DNA from: Gonocerus acuteangulatus
Lineage: Eukaryota; Arthropoda; Insecta; Hemiptera; Coreidae
Reading direction: 5' to 3'
Assembly: GCA_946811695.1 (NCBI GenBank)
Contig: OX328125.1
Coordinates: 40,516,836 to 40,580,835, forward strand
DNA: 64,000 nucleotides
The notes under the pieces are model-generated. The model was not told the origin of the DNA, did not search any database, and was given only the letters and a program-made list of their open reading frames with translations. Shown here piece by piece: positions 8,420 to 20,400 of the stretch. Position 1 is the stretch's first letter; the number at the start of each line of letters is the position of its first letter. The position numbers and the translations under genes were made by a program.

Positions 8420-11400
8420 GTAAGTATCAAGATCCCGATTGGTTTTCGCCGGTATCCCCTTATACTTGATAAATCGTTTTATTGAATTGAGCGAACTCCT
8501 TTAAGATTGAAGTCCTTTGAGTAATGTGAATATGGTTTTATATGAATCAGTTATCCAAAATCGCACTATTTATGAATCATTCTTGTTATAACTTTTGGTT
8601 AGATGTGTAATTTAAATTTTGCTATTAATAATTATTTAAAATACTCCATTATTTTAATCGTCTGAGCTGTTGAGATTTTTATTATTTTCACCTTGAGCTT
8701 GGGTGCATTGTTCCATTAGGAACATTCAATTTTATGTTTACATGATAGTTAGACTACATTTTCAACTGAGTATTCCTGTGCATCATGTAATGCTGCAAGT
8801 TATTTTCAAGGATAGTGGTTTATTTCACTTTCTATTGGGGTTCATGTATTTTATAGCCAAGAAAAACATTTATTTAGAGCTTATTGCGTATCAACAATGA
8901 TATTATAAATATGATCCATTTAAGTCTGAGAATTAATCATTTTGGCTTGAAGTTATTTATTACGTCAAAGTGAAGGATTTTCCACTCTTGCGTATGTCTG
9001 ACATTTCTTAAGTTTATTTCTATTATTAATTATTCCATTAACTGACCTGCATTATTACTTGAAGGGTCTAGAGCAAACATTGTTATCAGCCTTTTGATAG
9101 ATTTTTTGAAATGCTCGTAATTCCGTCAATGTAGTCTGGGGTCAATTATTACTGTAATAGAATCATGTGAACCCATTTTCTTAATTCCTAATGCTTTCCT
9201 ATTGTAAATCATGTGCTACTATAGCTGCCTGTTCAGGTTAATCAATTAGTTAAATCATGCTTGCGTGATCTTCTGGGAGGCAAATATTCCCCTTCACTCT
9301 CCCTACTATTACTCCGTCTGCAAAGCCATTTAATGGATAAAATTGCGTTAAATGCTGCAACAACTGATTTTGTGTCGCCTAAGACCAGGAAAAGCTTTGA
9401 GATGTTAGGCAAGGGAGGTAGTGTTTAATGTTTATCAACAACTTTATCATTGCTAGTCTCAAGCAAAGTGACCGGTAGAGATTGTTTTTGTGTACACAGT
9501 CATAAAGAAAGGGAAAACAGTAGGGGTGGCATGCCAACTGCTATTTTGTGAAGACCATATTCAGTTACGTATCAAGTGCTTAAGTTACAACTGATATCTA
9601 ACAGGTGCTAATTCCCTGGTGCTTTGTCCTAATTTCATGACAGTTGAACCCCAATAATCTATATTAATAACGAGTTGAATTGACTAGAGTTTAGATATAA
9701 CCTGCAAGTGGAAATGCATAACAATTAGGTATGCCATTAACAAAACTCAGTATTTCGTTATATCGAAACTTGTTGATAATATTAATAAATGGTCTTTCCA
9801 TTGCCATATTGGATGCGATGATGACCTTGTTCACTGAACGAGAACCACTTCTCTAACCTTATATTAGTATCGGAATCTACTAGACTCTTATATATCGATG
9901 GCCTAGAATGAAAACCTCGTATCTAAAAAATAACGTTAATAACTTTTATACGTTATTAGATGGATAAGATTCTATTTGACAATCCTTGAGTGTCAAAGAA
10001 ACTATCTTACTCATCCTGGACTATATTGACGAAGAAGCAAACCTCAGGGTTTCTCAGTAACCTTAATATCCATCTAATTAGGTAAAAAAGTTAATTAATT
10101 TTATTTTTGAGGTACAAGGTTTTCATTCTAGGCCATCGATATGTGAATTCATTTGAAAACTAGGAAATAAGAATGAAAATTTGTTTAACACATTCATTGC
10201 GGGTCTAAAATTCACGTTTTTCCCGTAAACGGGAGAAATTTGTATGATCAAATTTTGACATAACCATGTTATATTTGTTTTATTAACACAAAAATTGCGA
10301 AAATTATAAACACTGAATAAAAATGCACATACCTTGAAATATTTTAAAAAGTGGTTGGAGACTAAAAATTTAAATTTGAAAACACAAACGATTTATACCC
10401 TCTGAAAGAAGAACGATATCTGAGGTCTTCCCGCCGGTCGGTTGGGCAGGTAAAGGAGAAATCCCCTCTACGAGACACTTTTAAGTGAATGGAAAAGTAC
10501 TTGGCTTACCCGATAGATCTATCGGGTCCGTAGGAGCGAGTGGGGAGGCACCCGATAGATCTATCTGGTCCGCAACGAATGTGTTAAGAAATTTATAAAA
10601 GACATTGTATCATTTATGCCAGCTAGTAATTAATTTGTCATGTTATTGAAATTACATTGTTGTATAAAGCCAGGCCTCTCTGATATAGAAAACTATATGG
10701 GATCAACAAAAGTTGGAAAAGTAAATATAGAGCATGTTTTTTTAACTTAAATTAAATGCCACCCTGCAATTTTGGCAGGGGGCTGTTGCTCTGGTCTTTT
10801 TTATCTTACGATTTAATATGATTCAAAATGTAATTTCTGAGTAGCGATGAACAAAAGAAAGAGGAGAATTGCCTTTATCAATATCTACATCCAAATCACG
10901 AACAGAATGTCAAAATAATATTGGTATTGATTAATAAATTCATTTAATTTGGCATGCCTAAATCTAAAATAGACTTTGCTTTTTACATATATTCGTAAGT
11001 GCGTGAGCACTTAACAAAGGTCGTGGGTTCGATTCCCACTAGGGGTAGCGGCTTTTCTTTCGAAAAAAGAAAAGGCATCACCCCTATCCTGGCTAGAAAA
11101 GGGTGGTAACCTATAGATAACCCGTTCTAAAATTCGTAGTTAATAATAAATGGACTTTAAAATTTTACATATATTCATTAAAGTTTTTTCATCGTTTAGT
11201 GGTAGTATGGTGGGAGTACTATATTCCCACCAGGAACTGCTGAATCAAATCCTGACTGAAGTGGTTTGAGTTTTTGTCAGTGATACATCTACTTTACTAA
11301 GAATGTTTAGAGAGTGGCGACCAGTAGATACCACTGATGAATAAGTAACGTGAAGAACTACGACAAAATATGTATTTATTAAATTTTCCAGATCCAGCGA

Positions 11401-12429
11401 AGCTGGGGAACGTGATCGTGACAGACGGGGGAATAGAGAGAGGAGTGGTGGACGAGGAGGAAGTGGTGATGGAAAAGAACGCAACAGCCGATTTTCTGGT
11501 GGAGGAGGAGGAGGAGGTGGTGGCAACAATGTAGACAGGGATAGAAGTCCTCGTAGAAAGAAGTCTAATCGAGTTTTTGTGTCAAATATTCCATATGAGT
11601 ATCGATGGCAAGAATTGAAAGACCTTTTTAGACAGCAAGGTATTTAATAGTCTAGCTTTTAGAAAGAAGTATTAAGTGCATTAAATCATACAAAATGAAA
11701 AGTTTGTTGCACAGAACCTTTCAGTTTGTAGAAAAATCTTATTATTTTAGAAAAAAATGGGAAAAAAGGAAAATTTATTTGTACAATTGACATGTCATTT
11801 GCACCCTTTTACAGCAAGCAGATGCTGGAGGAGATTGTAACACCAATAGACCCCCCTTGGTTACCTGTTGAGAAGCTATACAGTTCTACAAAATGTAACT
11901 CTTGTTTTGTCCTCTGCCAAGAAGTTATAACCAACATCTATGTCAAAGTTCTTTTTCAGCCCCTTACAAGGCCTGATGGGCTGATTTTCTAATATAAATA
12001 CACGTTTTACCTAATGACAGTATACAGGATTCCTTGTTTGTTGGAAATAAATTTTCTGGGTATCTGCTTGCTGATGATAGCTGACAAAGCTCCTCAATAC
12101 TTCATTTCTGAATACTGTGAATTAGAAAAATGACAAGCTCCTTTGTAAAATTATTGGTTCATTGGTACCTACGTATTCAGAAAACTATCTATGTAGACCT
12201 CTGCTCCTATCTAAAAAAAATCCACCACCATCAGCTATTTCAATTAGTATGAGTTTAGAGTAGTGTTATAATTTACCATTATACATCCATTTCTTAATTA
12301 AGGTACCTACTGAAAAAAATGGTGCTCATATTTTGTACTGAGAAAAAAAAATCTTAAAACTGCCTAAATATTCCTGTAACCTGAAATAAGAAAACCATTG
12401 CAGACTGTTATTGGTACTCATACATTAAT

Positions 12430-12484
<55 letters not shown>

Positions 12485-15400
12485 CATATACATATACATA
12501 TACGTATATATATAAAAGTCTTATTTTCTCAATATACTAATTAAATTTTCTTTCAGTTGGCGAGGTTTCATTCGTGGAGCTTTTTGTTGATGAGGACGAT
12601 AAACCTCGTGGATGTGGAATTATTGAGTTTTCTAATCCTGACCTTGCCAAAGAAGCTGTTGAGAAAATGCATCGATATGAATTAAAGGGAAGGAAACTAG
12701 TTGTAAAAGAAGTAAGTTATTACTCATGTTCTGCTGATAATTGTACTTTTGTTTTAGGCATACACTTGTAAAATGTTTTTTCCTTGTTTTTTTTTTTTTT
12801 TTTTCTTTTCTGTCTTCACGCTACTAAATAATATTAAAATAACTAAGCAACTGAATTAAAATTTCACTGCTTAAAAATTAACATTTTTTTAGAAAGCCTG
12901 TGAAAATTGTCTTTCATACCTTTAATTAGTAATAATTAAGTTGTTTCAACTAAAACAAAAAATATTTCCTAGAAAGATGTTCCTAGGGTGTTAAATGAGC
13001 ATTCTCCTAAGGTGTTAAAATAAAATGAAGAGGTTCTGCATTTTTACTTTGTTCCTTGTTGGATTTGGTTAATATAGTAAATATGAAAAGCCATATTTCG
13101 AAGAATCAGAACGAATAATACAATAATTATACTTCGTTTAATGTACTAATCAGACCATAAAGTGTATTGTTATTGGAAGTTTATGACAATTTCATCCTGC
13201 TTTGAACAAATAAAGTAATAGAACTTTATAGAGGGTCTTTAATATATTATCCATCTATTAGATTTATCTAAATAAATTGTATGGCTTGGAAGAATTACCT
13301 GGTGTTGAAACTAGTAGCTATTTGAGGGATTATATCAGGTAATTGGGTCCGCCCAAAAGTGTGTGCACTTTTTCAGGAAATTTTTAAATATTTTAAATAA
13401 AACACAATTTAATATTTTAATTAGTAAAATCCCTCGCTATCTACAATTTTTCGCCATCTTACAAGTAGCTTTTAAATTTGATTGCTATAGAAAGACTCTG
13501 GTTTTGATTTAATTCAGAAGTTCATTTTGTACATCCTGTTAAGAGAATTTGACTTCTTCTCTCATAAAAAATATTGTAATCCACAGAATAAGTGAAAATT
13601 ACATGGGTCATTGTTTAGGCAGCAAAAGCTCCCAAATAAATTCAATCATTTTTTGTAGCATTCTTCTAGCCATTTGTGGTTTATCATATTATCATGATGA
13701 AACAACACTTTCTTGATTTTCACAAATCATGGGCGATTTTTAATTCATGAGATGAATCTATCTTTTCTATGATCTGATCCACTTTTATTTTGGGCTCTAA
13801 CTCCAGACAATTTTTAAGAACATCATTATTAAAATTAACAGGATTTTTTGTACATAAAAAAAATCAGTCCCGTAACAGGCCACGAGGGGCAGATACTATA
13901 GAGGTATCTGATTCTTGACCATACGTCCCAGAAGGGAGATAGTGTGGTCAGTACTATGCTCCGGCCACTTGATTTTCCCCTTTGCTGATTCGACTGTTAG
14001 GGTCATTAGCACCAAGGTACCCATTAATAAATTAATTAAAGGCTGGGTTGGCCTAGGGACGGTCAGGGAGGACGAATCCAACCCGTGAACGAAGACACTA
14101 GAAGGTAAAAATCTTTAGTGCTTGCTCGGGATTTGAACCAGGGTGTAAAAAAATCATGATTTTTTTTTTTTAAAAAAATCAGATTTTTTTACTAAAACCG
14201 GATTTAATAAAGAAATCAGACTGTTTAAATATATCTAGTCTATATAGAGAGCTGGTTATTACATAGTTTTTTTTTTACGGCGCATCGACATAATTCTTGG
14301 CCATTAGTGTCGGTTATTACCTAGTTATTCATTATATAAACCTGTAACTAAAATATTTGTTTATTTACAATGGAAATAATGAAATAACTATTCTAAAGTT
14401 TTTTTTGTCTTAAGTGGATAATTTTGGGAGTATTGACGTACATTTAAAGACTTAAATCGATGAAAATCTTTAATTTTCAGCGATTAAAGACATTAAATTT
14501 ACCTGTATAGAAACTCTGGTCTCAAAATATAGGAACATTTCGACGCCTGTATATATAATGTCTTAATTTTCAAATTTTAAAACAAAGACTTTAGAAATGA
14601 AGCTTTACAGAAATATTAATCGCTAGGGAACGGATGTAATTCTTTGTATTGATGTAATTCTTCAAAAATCCATATTTTTACATATTCTGCCATAAATACA
14701 TATGTTTGCTACATATTTTAATAGTCTTTTTATTTTGAAACCTCCCAGCACCAAATTTAAAGCTTAATAACACAAACATTAAACACAGCGACACATTAAA
14801 ATTCCTTGGAATGACATTAGACAAAAAACTAACATGGGGACCCCATATCAAAAGTATTCTTAACAAATGTAACAAATCGCTGAATTTCTTAAGAATTCTT
14901 TGCAATACTAAATGGGGAGCTGACAAATGTACCATGCTAAAGTGTTACAGAGCCTTCACCAGGCCTTTGCTGGATTACGGCTGCATAGCATATTCATCTG
15001 CAAGTTCGACAACACTAATAAGTAGCCTTTATTCAGAATCTGGAGAACCTTCGTTGAATTATTGACGTCAGATGATCTGTCTTAAATTTATTGTGAGATC
15101 AAAAACTTTGAACACTTGTTGCATCAACTCGTTTTTAAACAACCCTTACATGAACAAATATATACAGGAGCAACCTTGGCAAAAACCACTTTAATCCGAT
15201 TCCACAAAAACACAGAAAATGCTACATGGATCAATATACCTACATATCCTTACAGAAACCTCTCAATCCCATCTTGGAGAGTAAACAACCTAAGAATCGA
15301 CTTGACTATGACAAAATTTAAAACAGCCGACGACTACAGGGCTACATTTAACAACTTGACAAGGACTAATGGAAATACTCCAATAATATACACGGATGGG

Positions 15401-17414
15401 TCCAAAACAGCAAGTAGCGTGGGTGCAGCTGCTGTTTTAGGAGAAAGTATATACATCAGCCTCCCAGTAGATGCAAGTATATATACAGCAGAGCTGCACG
15501 GCATACTTTTGGGCCTATCCAACGTACAGAATACAATACCACCCATAATACTCTGTACAGACTCCTTAAGTTGTTTACTCTCCTTAAAGAACATCTACAC
15601 CACCAACCCGATCCTTGTTAAAATATTACAAGAACTATTGAGACTAAAAGACTTACACACAATGGTAACAATGTTGTGGGTTCCTGGTCATGAGAACCTT
15701 GGAGAGACTTCAAAAGCAGACGAACAGGCAAAACTTGCAACAACTAGATGCCCACATGACCAGCACTTACTTACATCACAAGACTTACAAACAAAAATAA
15801 CACACACTATACTGAATAGATGGCAAGCAACGTGGCACTACACACAAGATAACCACCTCAGGAAAATAAAGTGCAGTATACAGCCATATTCGTCAGGAGA
15901 ACTAAGAACAAGACACGACGAATATAGTATATATATATATACTATATTAATACTAGATACAATAGGCATGTTGTTAGTGGATAGCATTAGAATCATACGC
16001 GAGTAATAGAGAAAATCCAGGTTTTAGAAGGAGATACTGGGAATCAATTAACAATAAAGTGAAAAGACAGCCCAGAAAAAAACCCTGGGTGGAAAAATAT
16101 CCACATTATTGGGGATATCCATAGTGATAAAACGATTAACAGTTGAGTTGAATCCCACCCTTCAGAGCAGTTGATAGTAGCCTTCAAATACACACCAGTG
16201 ACTTTAGTAGATGTTGAAAGATAATTCAGACGCTTCAAAAGTATACGCAGATCAGACCGGCAACATTCACGTTTGAAAATTTCAAAATTCAAGTTCAAAA
16301 TTGCAAAATAATGTTCATCTGTAGAAATTTTCAACTTTTTCCCCTTTTATAATGAATTCCTAATTTTTATTTTTCAATATGTTAAACAGTTTTAGTCATT
16401 TTGTTCTTTCCATTAATAATAACAGAGTTCCTACTTATTATTTATGTTTTTCTTTTCAATATTTTAGTGTTTAAGTATTTGTTTACTAAATATTTTCAAT
16501 TTTTTATTACACATTTTATTTTAAATAGTTAAATATATATGTAGATATTTTGAATTTTATATTACATGACCATCCGTTCCGTATTAATCACGTATAATAA
16601 CAGTAATATTATTTATTTAAAGCTTTGAACAAAAACGCCAGTTTGTCAGTCTTTTCACATCTAATTAGGTAGTTTCTCATTTGACTGTGAACAATACCAA
16701 GGGTTTGAAAACATTCTTTCAACTCCTGCAGAAGTTGCCTTTCCTGTCATAAGCTGCTCTACTATTAACAGTTCTTTTGAGGAAATACAATATTGTAACG
16801 CCGACGAAGACTTCCACCAATTTAAAGCATTCACTTCACCCACTACCTGCCAATCTGTTTTATCTTAAAGTTAAAAGGAGATTTATTTGCAGAATTAAAA
16901 ACAAAGAAAGGGTCATAAAAGAAACAGACTTTGAATAGATAAGAATGGTCAAGTGAGGGTAGGCCCTAGGGACAAAAATAAATACAAAATGTTGAAATGG
17001 CAGAAAAAAAGACAGAACTAGTTAGATTTAAGATAAAAAATAAACTAAAGTTAAAAAATATATAATAATAATTTTTTAATAGAATCAATTGGTTTAATTT
17101 TTTTTTTTTTTTTTTTTTTTTTATGAAATCATTGATTTAAATCAATGATTTTTTAAAAAAAAATCAAATGATTTTAATCACTGATTTAAATCGTTGACAC
17201 CCTGATTTGAACTCAGGTCCTCCAGCATATTAGAACAGTGCTCTACCACTGAGCTAACCTCACCTCTGAATTTTTTGTACATGGTTCATCATAAATGCTG
17301 CTCTCTCCAACTTTAAATTGTTTTAAACATTTCTGAGCAGTCCTTACACTGCTAGTGTGTTAACCACATGAACTATTAATTTTTATCGGTGCTTATCGAG
17401 CAGAAGCCCTGCTC

Positions 17415-17475
<61 letters not shown>

Positions 17476-20400
17476 CACAGCACCTTTGTATTAAAAATCA
17501 ATATTCATTTTCTGAGAGTACTAATATGTGTCCAATGTTTACACAAATTGGCGATAGACTGACTCAAGTGAAGGTGTCAAAACCTATCTTCGCTTGAGGT
17601 AAGTGCAATTTTATTGGTCTAGTAGTGAGTCATGGTCAATCCTATGCCTGCTATTAATGCTCTTGAAATTACGGACTGACCTAATAGTTACAATCACGAG
17701 TTAATAAAATTATTATAGTTTTTATTCTCTGCTGCCAACATTTTTCAGTTTTAACTATATTTAATTAATTTACGGTCAGTTTACTATTATTATTAAATTT
17801 TTCATTTGCAGGACAATGATGTTGAGCGAGATAAGTATGGTAGAATCTTACCTCGTAGTGAACGTGGTAGAAGGCGAGATGATAGACCTTCAGGTGGCGG
17901 AGGAAGTGGATGGGGAAATGATCTTCCATCATTAGTGAACGGACCTCCTTCTGGAGCTGCCCAGAACAAATGGGGACATACTTATGGCCTTTCCAGTCAG
18001 TTCCTTGAGTCACTTGGTATTAGTGGTCCTCTTGTACCTCGATGTTTTGTTGCTAATCTTGACTACAAAGTTGACGAAAAAAAACTTAAGGAAGTTTTCA
18101 GGTTAGTATTGTGTTATTTTATGCTGTGCGTCATAGCTCAAGTTTCTAATGAATCTATTAGGACTATCCTAAAAATGTTTGAAATACAGAAGTATCTATT
18201 TTGCATATGTGTAAATTTTGACGGTGTTTTCTTCAATGTACAACCTTTTCTGTGTCAATTAATTGTTGTTGTTTTCTGAACTAAGTTCCTGGTGTTGTTT
18301 TTAACAAATATTTGATTTAGGATTTTTTAAGAATCTTTTCCACTTTCCTATAATTCCATATTTAAGTAAAGGGGACACTTCCTTAGATGTTGAAAACCCA
18401 TGGTTCCAACCAGAATCGGTCACATGGTTTGATCCATTGGTCATAAAAGCTGTATGTTTGTTAATATTCCGATAAGAAAGTCTGACTTGCAGGAACTCCG
18501 TCATCTTCGCATGTTCCAATATTGTGTTTATTCCTAATGTTTTAAAAAGCTTGGCATAGAAACTCTTAGTATATTGTTTTCTAACTTGCTATTTTGCTGA
18601 TAACCCATTGATAAGCTCAAGGTCCGTGTAAAACAAATTTAAATATTCATTATTGTTATGGAGTGGTGTGTTGGAATAATTAGTTTAGTAAATTGTTAAT
18701 TTTTTTATTTTTATTTTTTTTTTTTAGGCTTGCTGGCAGAGTTCTTTCTGCAGAAATATCAATGGATAAAGAAGGAAAGAGTCGAGGTTTTGGCGTAGTA
18801 GAGTTTGACCATCCCGTTGAAGCAGTGCAGGCAATTTCTATGTTAAATAATCAAATGCTCTATGACCGTCGCCTATCAGTACGCATGGACAGAGTCGACA
18901 AAGGAGATGGATTCCTTTCTAAATTGCCAGAAGGACTCAAAAGTATTGGAATGGGGCTTGGAGCTAATGGAGTTCCACTTCAGGATGTGAGCCGTAAGTT
19001 TCTTTGTCGAATGATTTTAAAGGAGATTTATTACTCTTTCCTTAAAACCAAATCGAAGAAATGGCTTAGACTTTTCTAAAACAACTTCAATAAAATAATT
19101 GTTAGTACTTTTTAAATTCAAGTATTTTCATTTTCTTATACTTTAAACATTTTAAAAGAACATTGAAGTCGCTCTAATCTTAGTGCTACATTCTTCGAGT
19201 CTTGGTAATTATGAGGGAGAGTACTTCTGGCATTTATTTTGACTGGGGAAATTATTTTTTTTGTTTACCTTGCTGGCAGTTCAACCTGTACGCTTTTTAA
19301 TTTTGTACTTGAAAAAGTGAAAACAAAATGCCCTAATGGCCTTACCGGCTATAAATATGAAATATGGGTGAATTAAACACCACGAATTATGTTGGGAACT
19401 TAGACATGCTGAAAAAATAATTGTAGATGAAGGTTTGTTTGATATAGTAATGAGGTCTTTTTAGTGATGTGAAATATGAAAAACTTAAATCTTAATTGTT
19501 TAAAACAATATTTTAATGTTCAAAAAAATAATTACTGCAGCTTTATATGTTAAATAAAAGAATAAAGAAATATCTGGAAGGTAATGAGGATAAAGTTTGG
19601 CATATTAAAGAAAACAGGACCATTCACGTTTGTCTTGCGTGTCCTTGACAACTATACTATTATTTAAATGCCAGTTGACATTTAATAATTTTTGCAAGTC
19701 TATTTTAATATTCCTTAATTGTATCTATCATATTGAAAAATATATTATCCAAATATTTTAAAATATATTGTTGTTAAAGAAGGGTTACAATAACAATGTT
19801 TTTTTTAATTATTATTATTATTATTATTATTATTGAATGTGGTTACAAGTTTGGGATTCACACCCAGAACACTCATCATATCTGCAAAGAAAAATAAGCC
19901 AAACTTAACCAGAAATCGTTGTTGTTCCCTTTAAGACTGCTTGCAAAACTGCGATCATATGAATGATCCAACATTTTATTGTGTTTTCACATCAGCCTCC
20001 TCAAAATCCTCAGATGTTTTCTCTTCTAAAGTATTATTTTATTTATTATTATCCTTAATGGGTAAGCTGTAACATTTTGTAAAATAGATTTATTTTAATT
20101 TTGGTAAGACATATAAGAGAAGAATCATTCAATAATATAAATTTTTTTTTTTAGGGAATCTTCCTAGCTTGCAGCAGAACCCACCCCAGGCCCAAGTAAA
20201 CCCTCTTGCGTCCGCAGTGAACACACCAGCACTTGCTGCTGCTGCTTTAGGCATGTATCTCCAGTCAACCCTCTCCTCGAAGCCTCTCTTAGGGGCTTTG
20301 TCCACTGGGGAAACACCCCAACCTGTACCTCCTCCACTAATGCCATCAAAATCTGTTCCAAATATTTATTGAAAAAACATTGATTCAACATAATATCACC

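Larger units (their letters stand above)
14139..17204 (-). mobile_element. hAT DNA transposon inserted in the SINE B box
   Basis: Ends CAGGGTGT and ACACCCTG with an exact 8-bp target-site duplication ATTTGAAC (14131-14138, 17205-17212). The subterminal regions repeat GATTTAAATCA-like motifs. The minus strand retains the C-terminal part of a hAT transposase (16609-16870). A non-LTR retrotransposon fragment (about 14740-16010) has inserted between the ends. A SINE family B tail also lies inside, at 14268-14312. Confidence 0.92.
13843..17282 (-). mobile_element. tRNA-derived SINE (family C), split by a hAT element
   Basis: A perfect 13-bp target-site duplication ATTTTTTGTACAT (13843-13855, 17270-17282) bounds it. 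On the minus strand the head (about 17264-17205) reads GGTTAGCTCAGTGGTAGAGC, an excellent tRNA A box, followed by GAGTTCAAATCCCG, a good B box. That B box is where the hAT inserted. The body runs through 14130-13870 and ends in an A/T tail. It is not a functional tRNA gene: the acceptor and anticodon arms do not fold, and the body extends about 260 bp past the tRNA part. Confidence 0.88.
13338..17375 (-). pseudogene. Decayed mariner transposase, split by a SINE
   Basis: The minus-strand translation of 13440-13842 gives KVLFHHDN (cf. the mariner FHHDNARPH), FHLFCGLQYFL and FLQSNLKATCKMAKNCR-like remnants of the mariner C-terminus. 17283-17370 gives the matching N-terminal linker. Joined across the SINE it reads ..SSIYDEPCTKNPVNF.., a decayed form of the mariner D.PRSGRP block. 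Several stops and frameshifts. The left end carries TTGGGTCCGCCCAAAAG, a possible terminal repeat; the right end was not found. Confidence 0.6.

Noticed and set aside
11245..11529. Minus-strand frame with proline runs
   Set aside because: It is the antisense of rump exon 2: the prolines are the complement of the GGA/GGT glycine run.
17205..17269. tRNA gene (GGTTAGCTCAGTGGTAGAGC head)
   Set aside because: It is the head of a SINE with a 13-bp target duplication, split by a hAT element; it does not form a complete cloverleaf.
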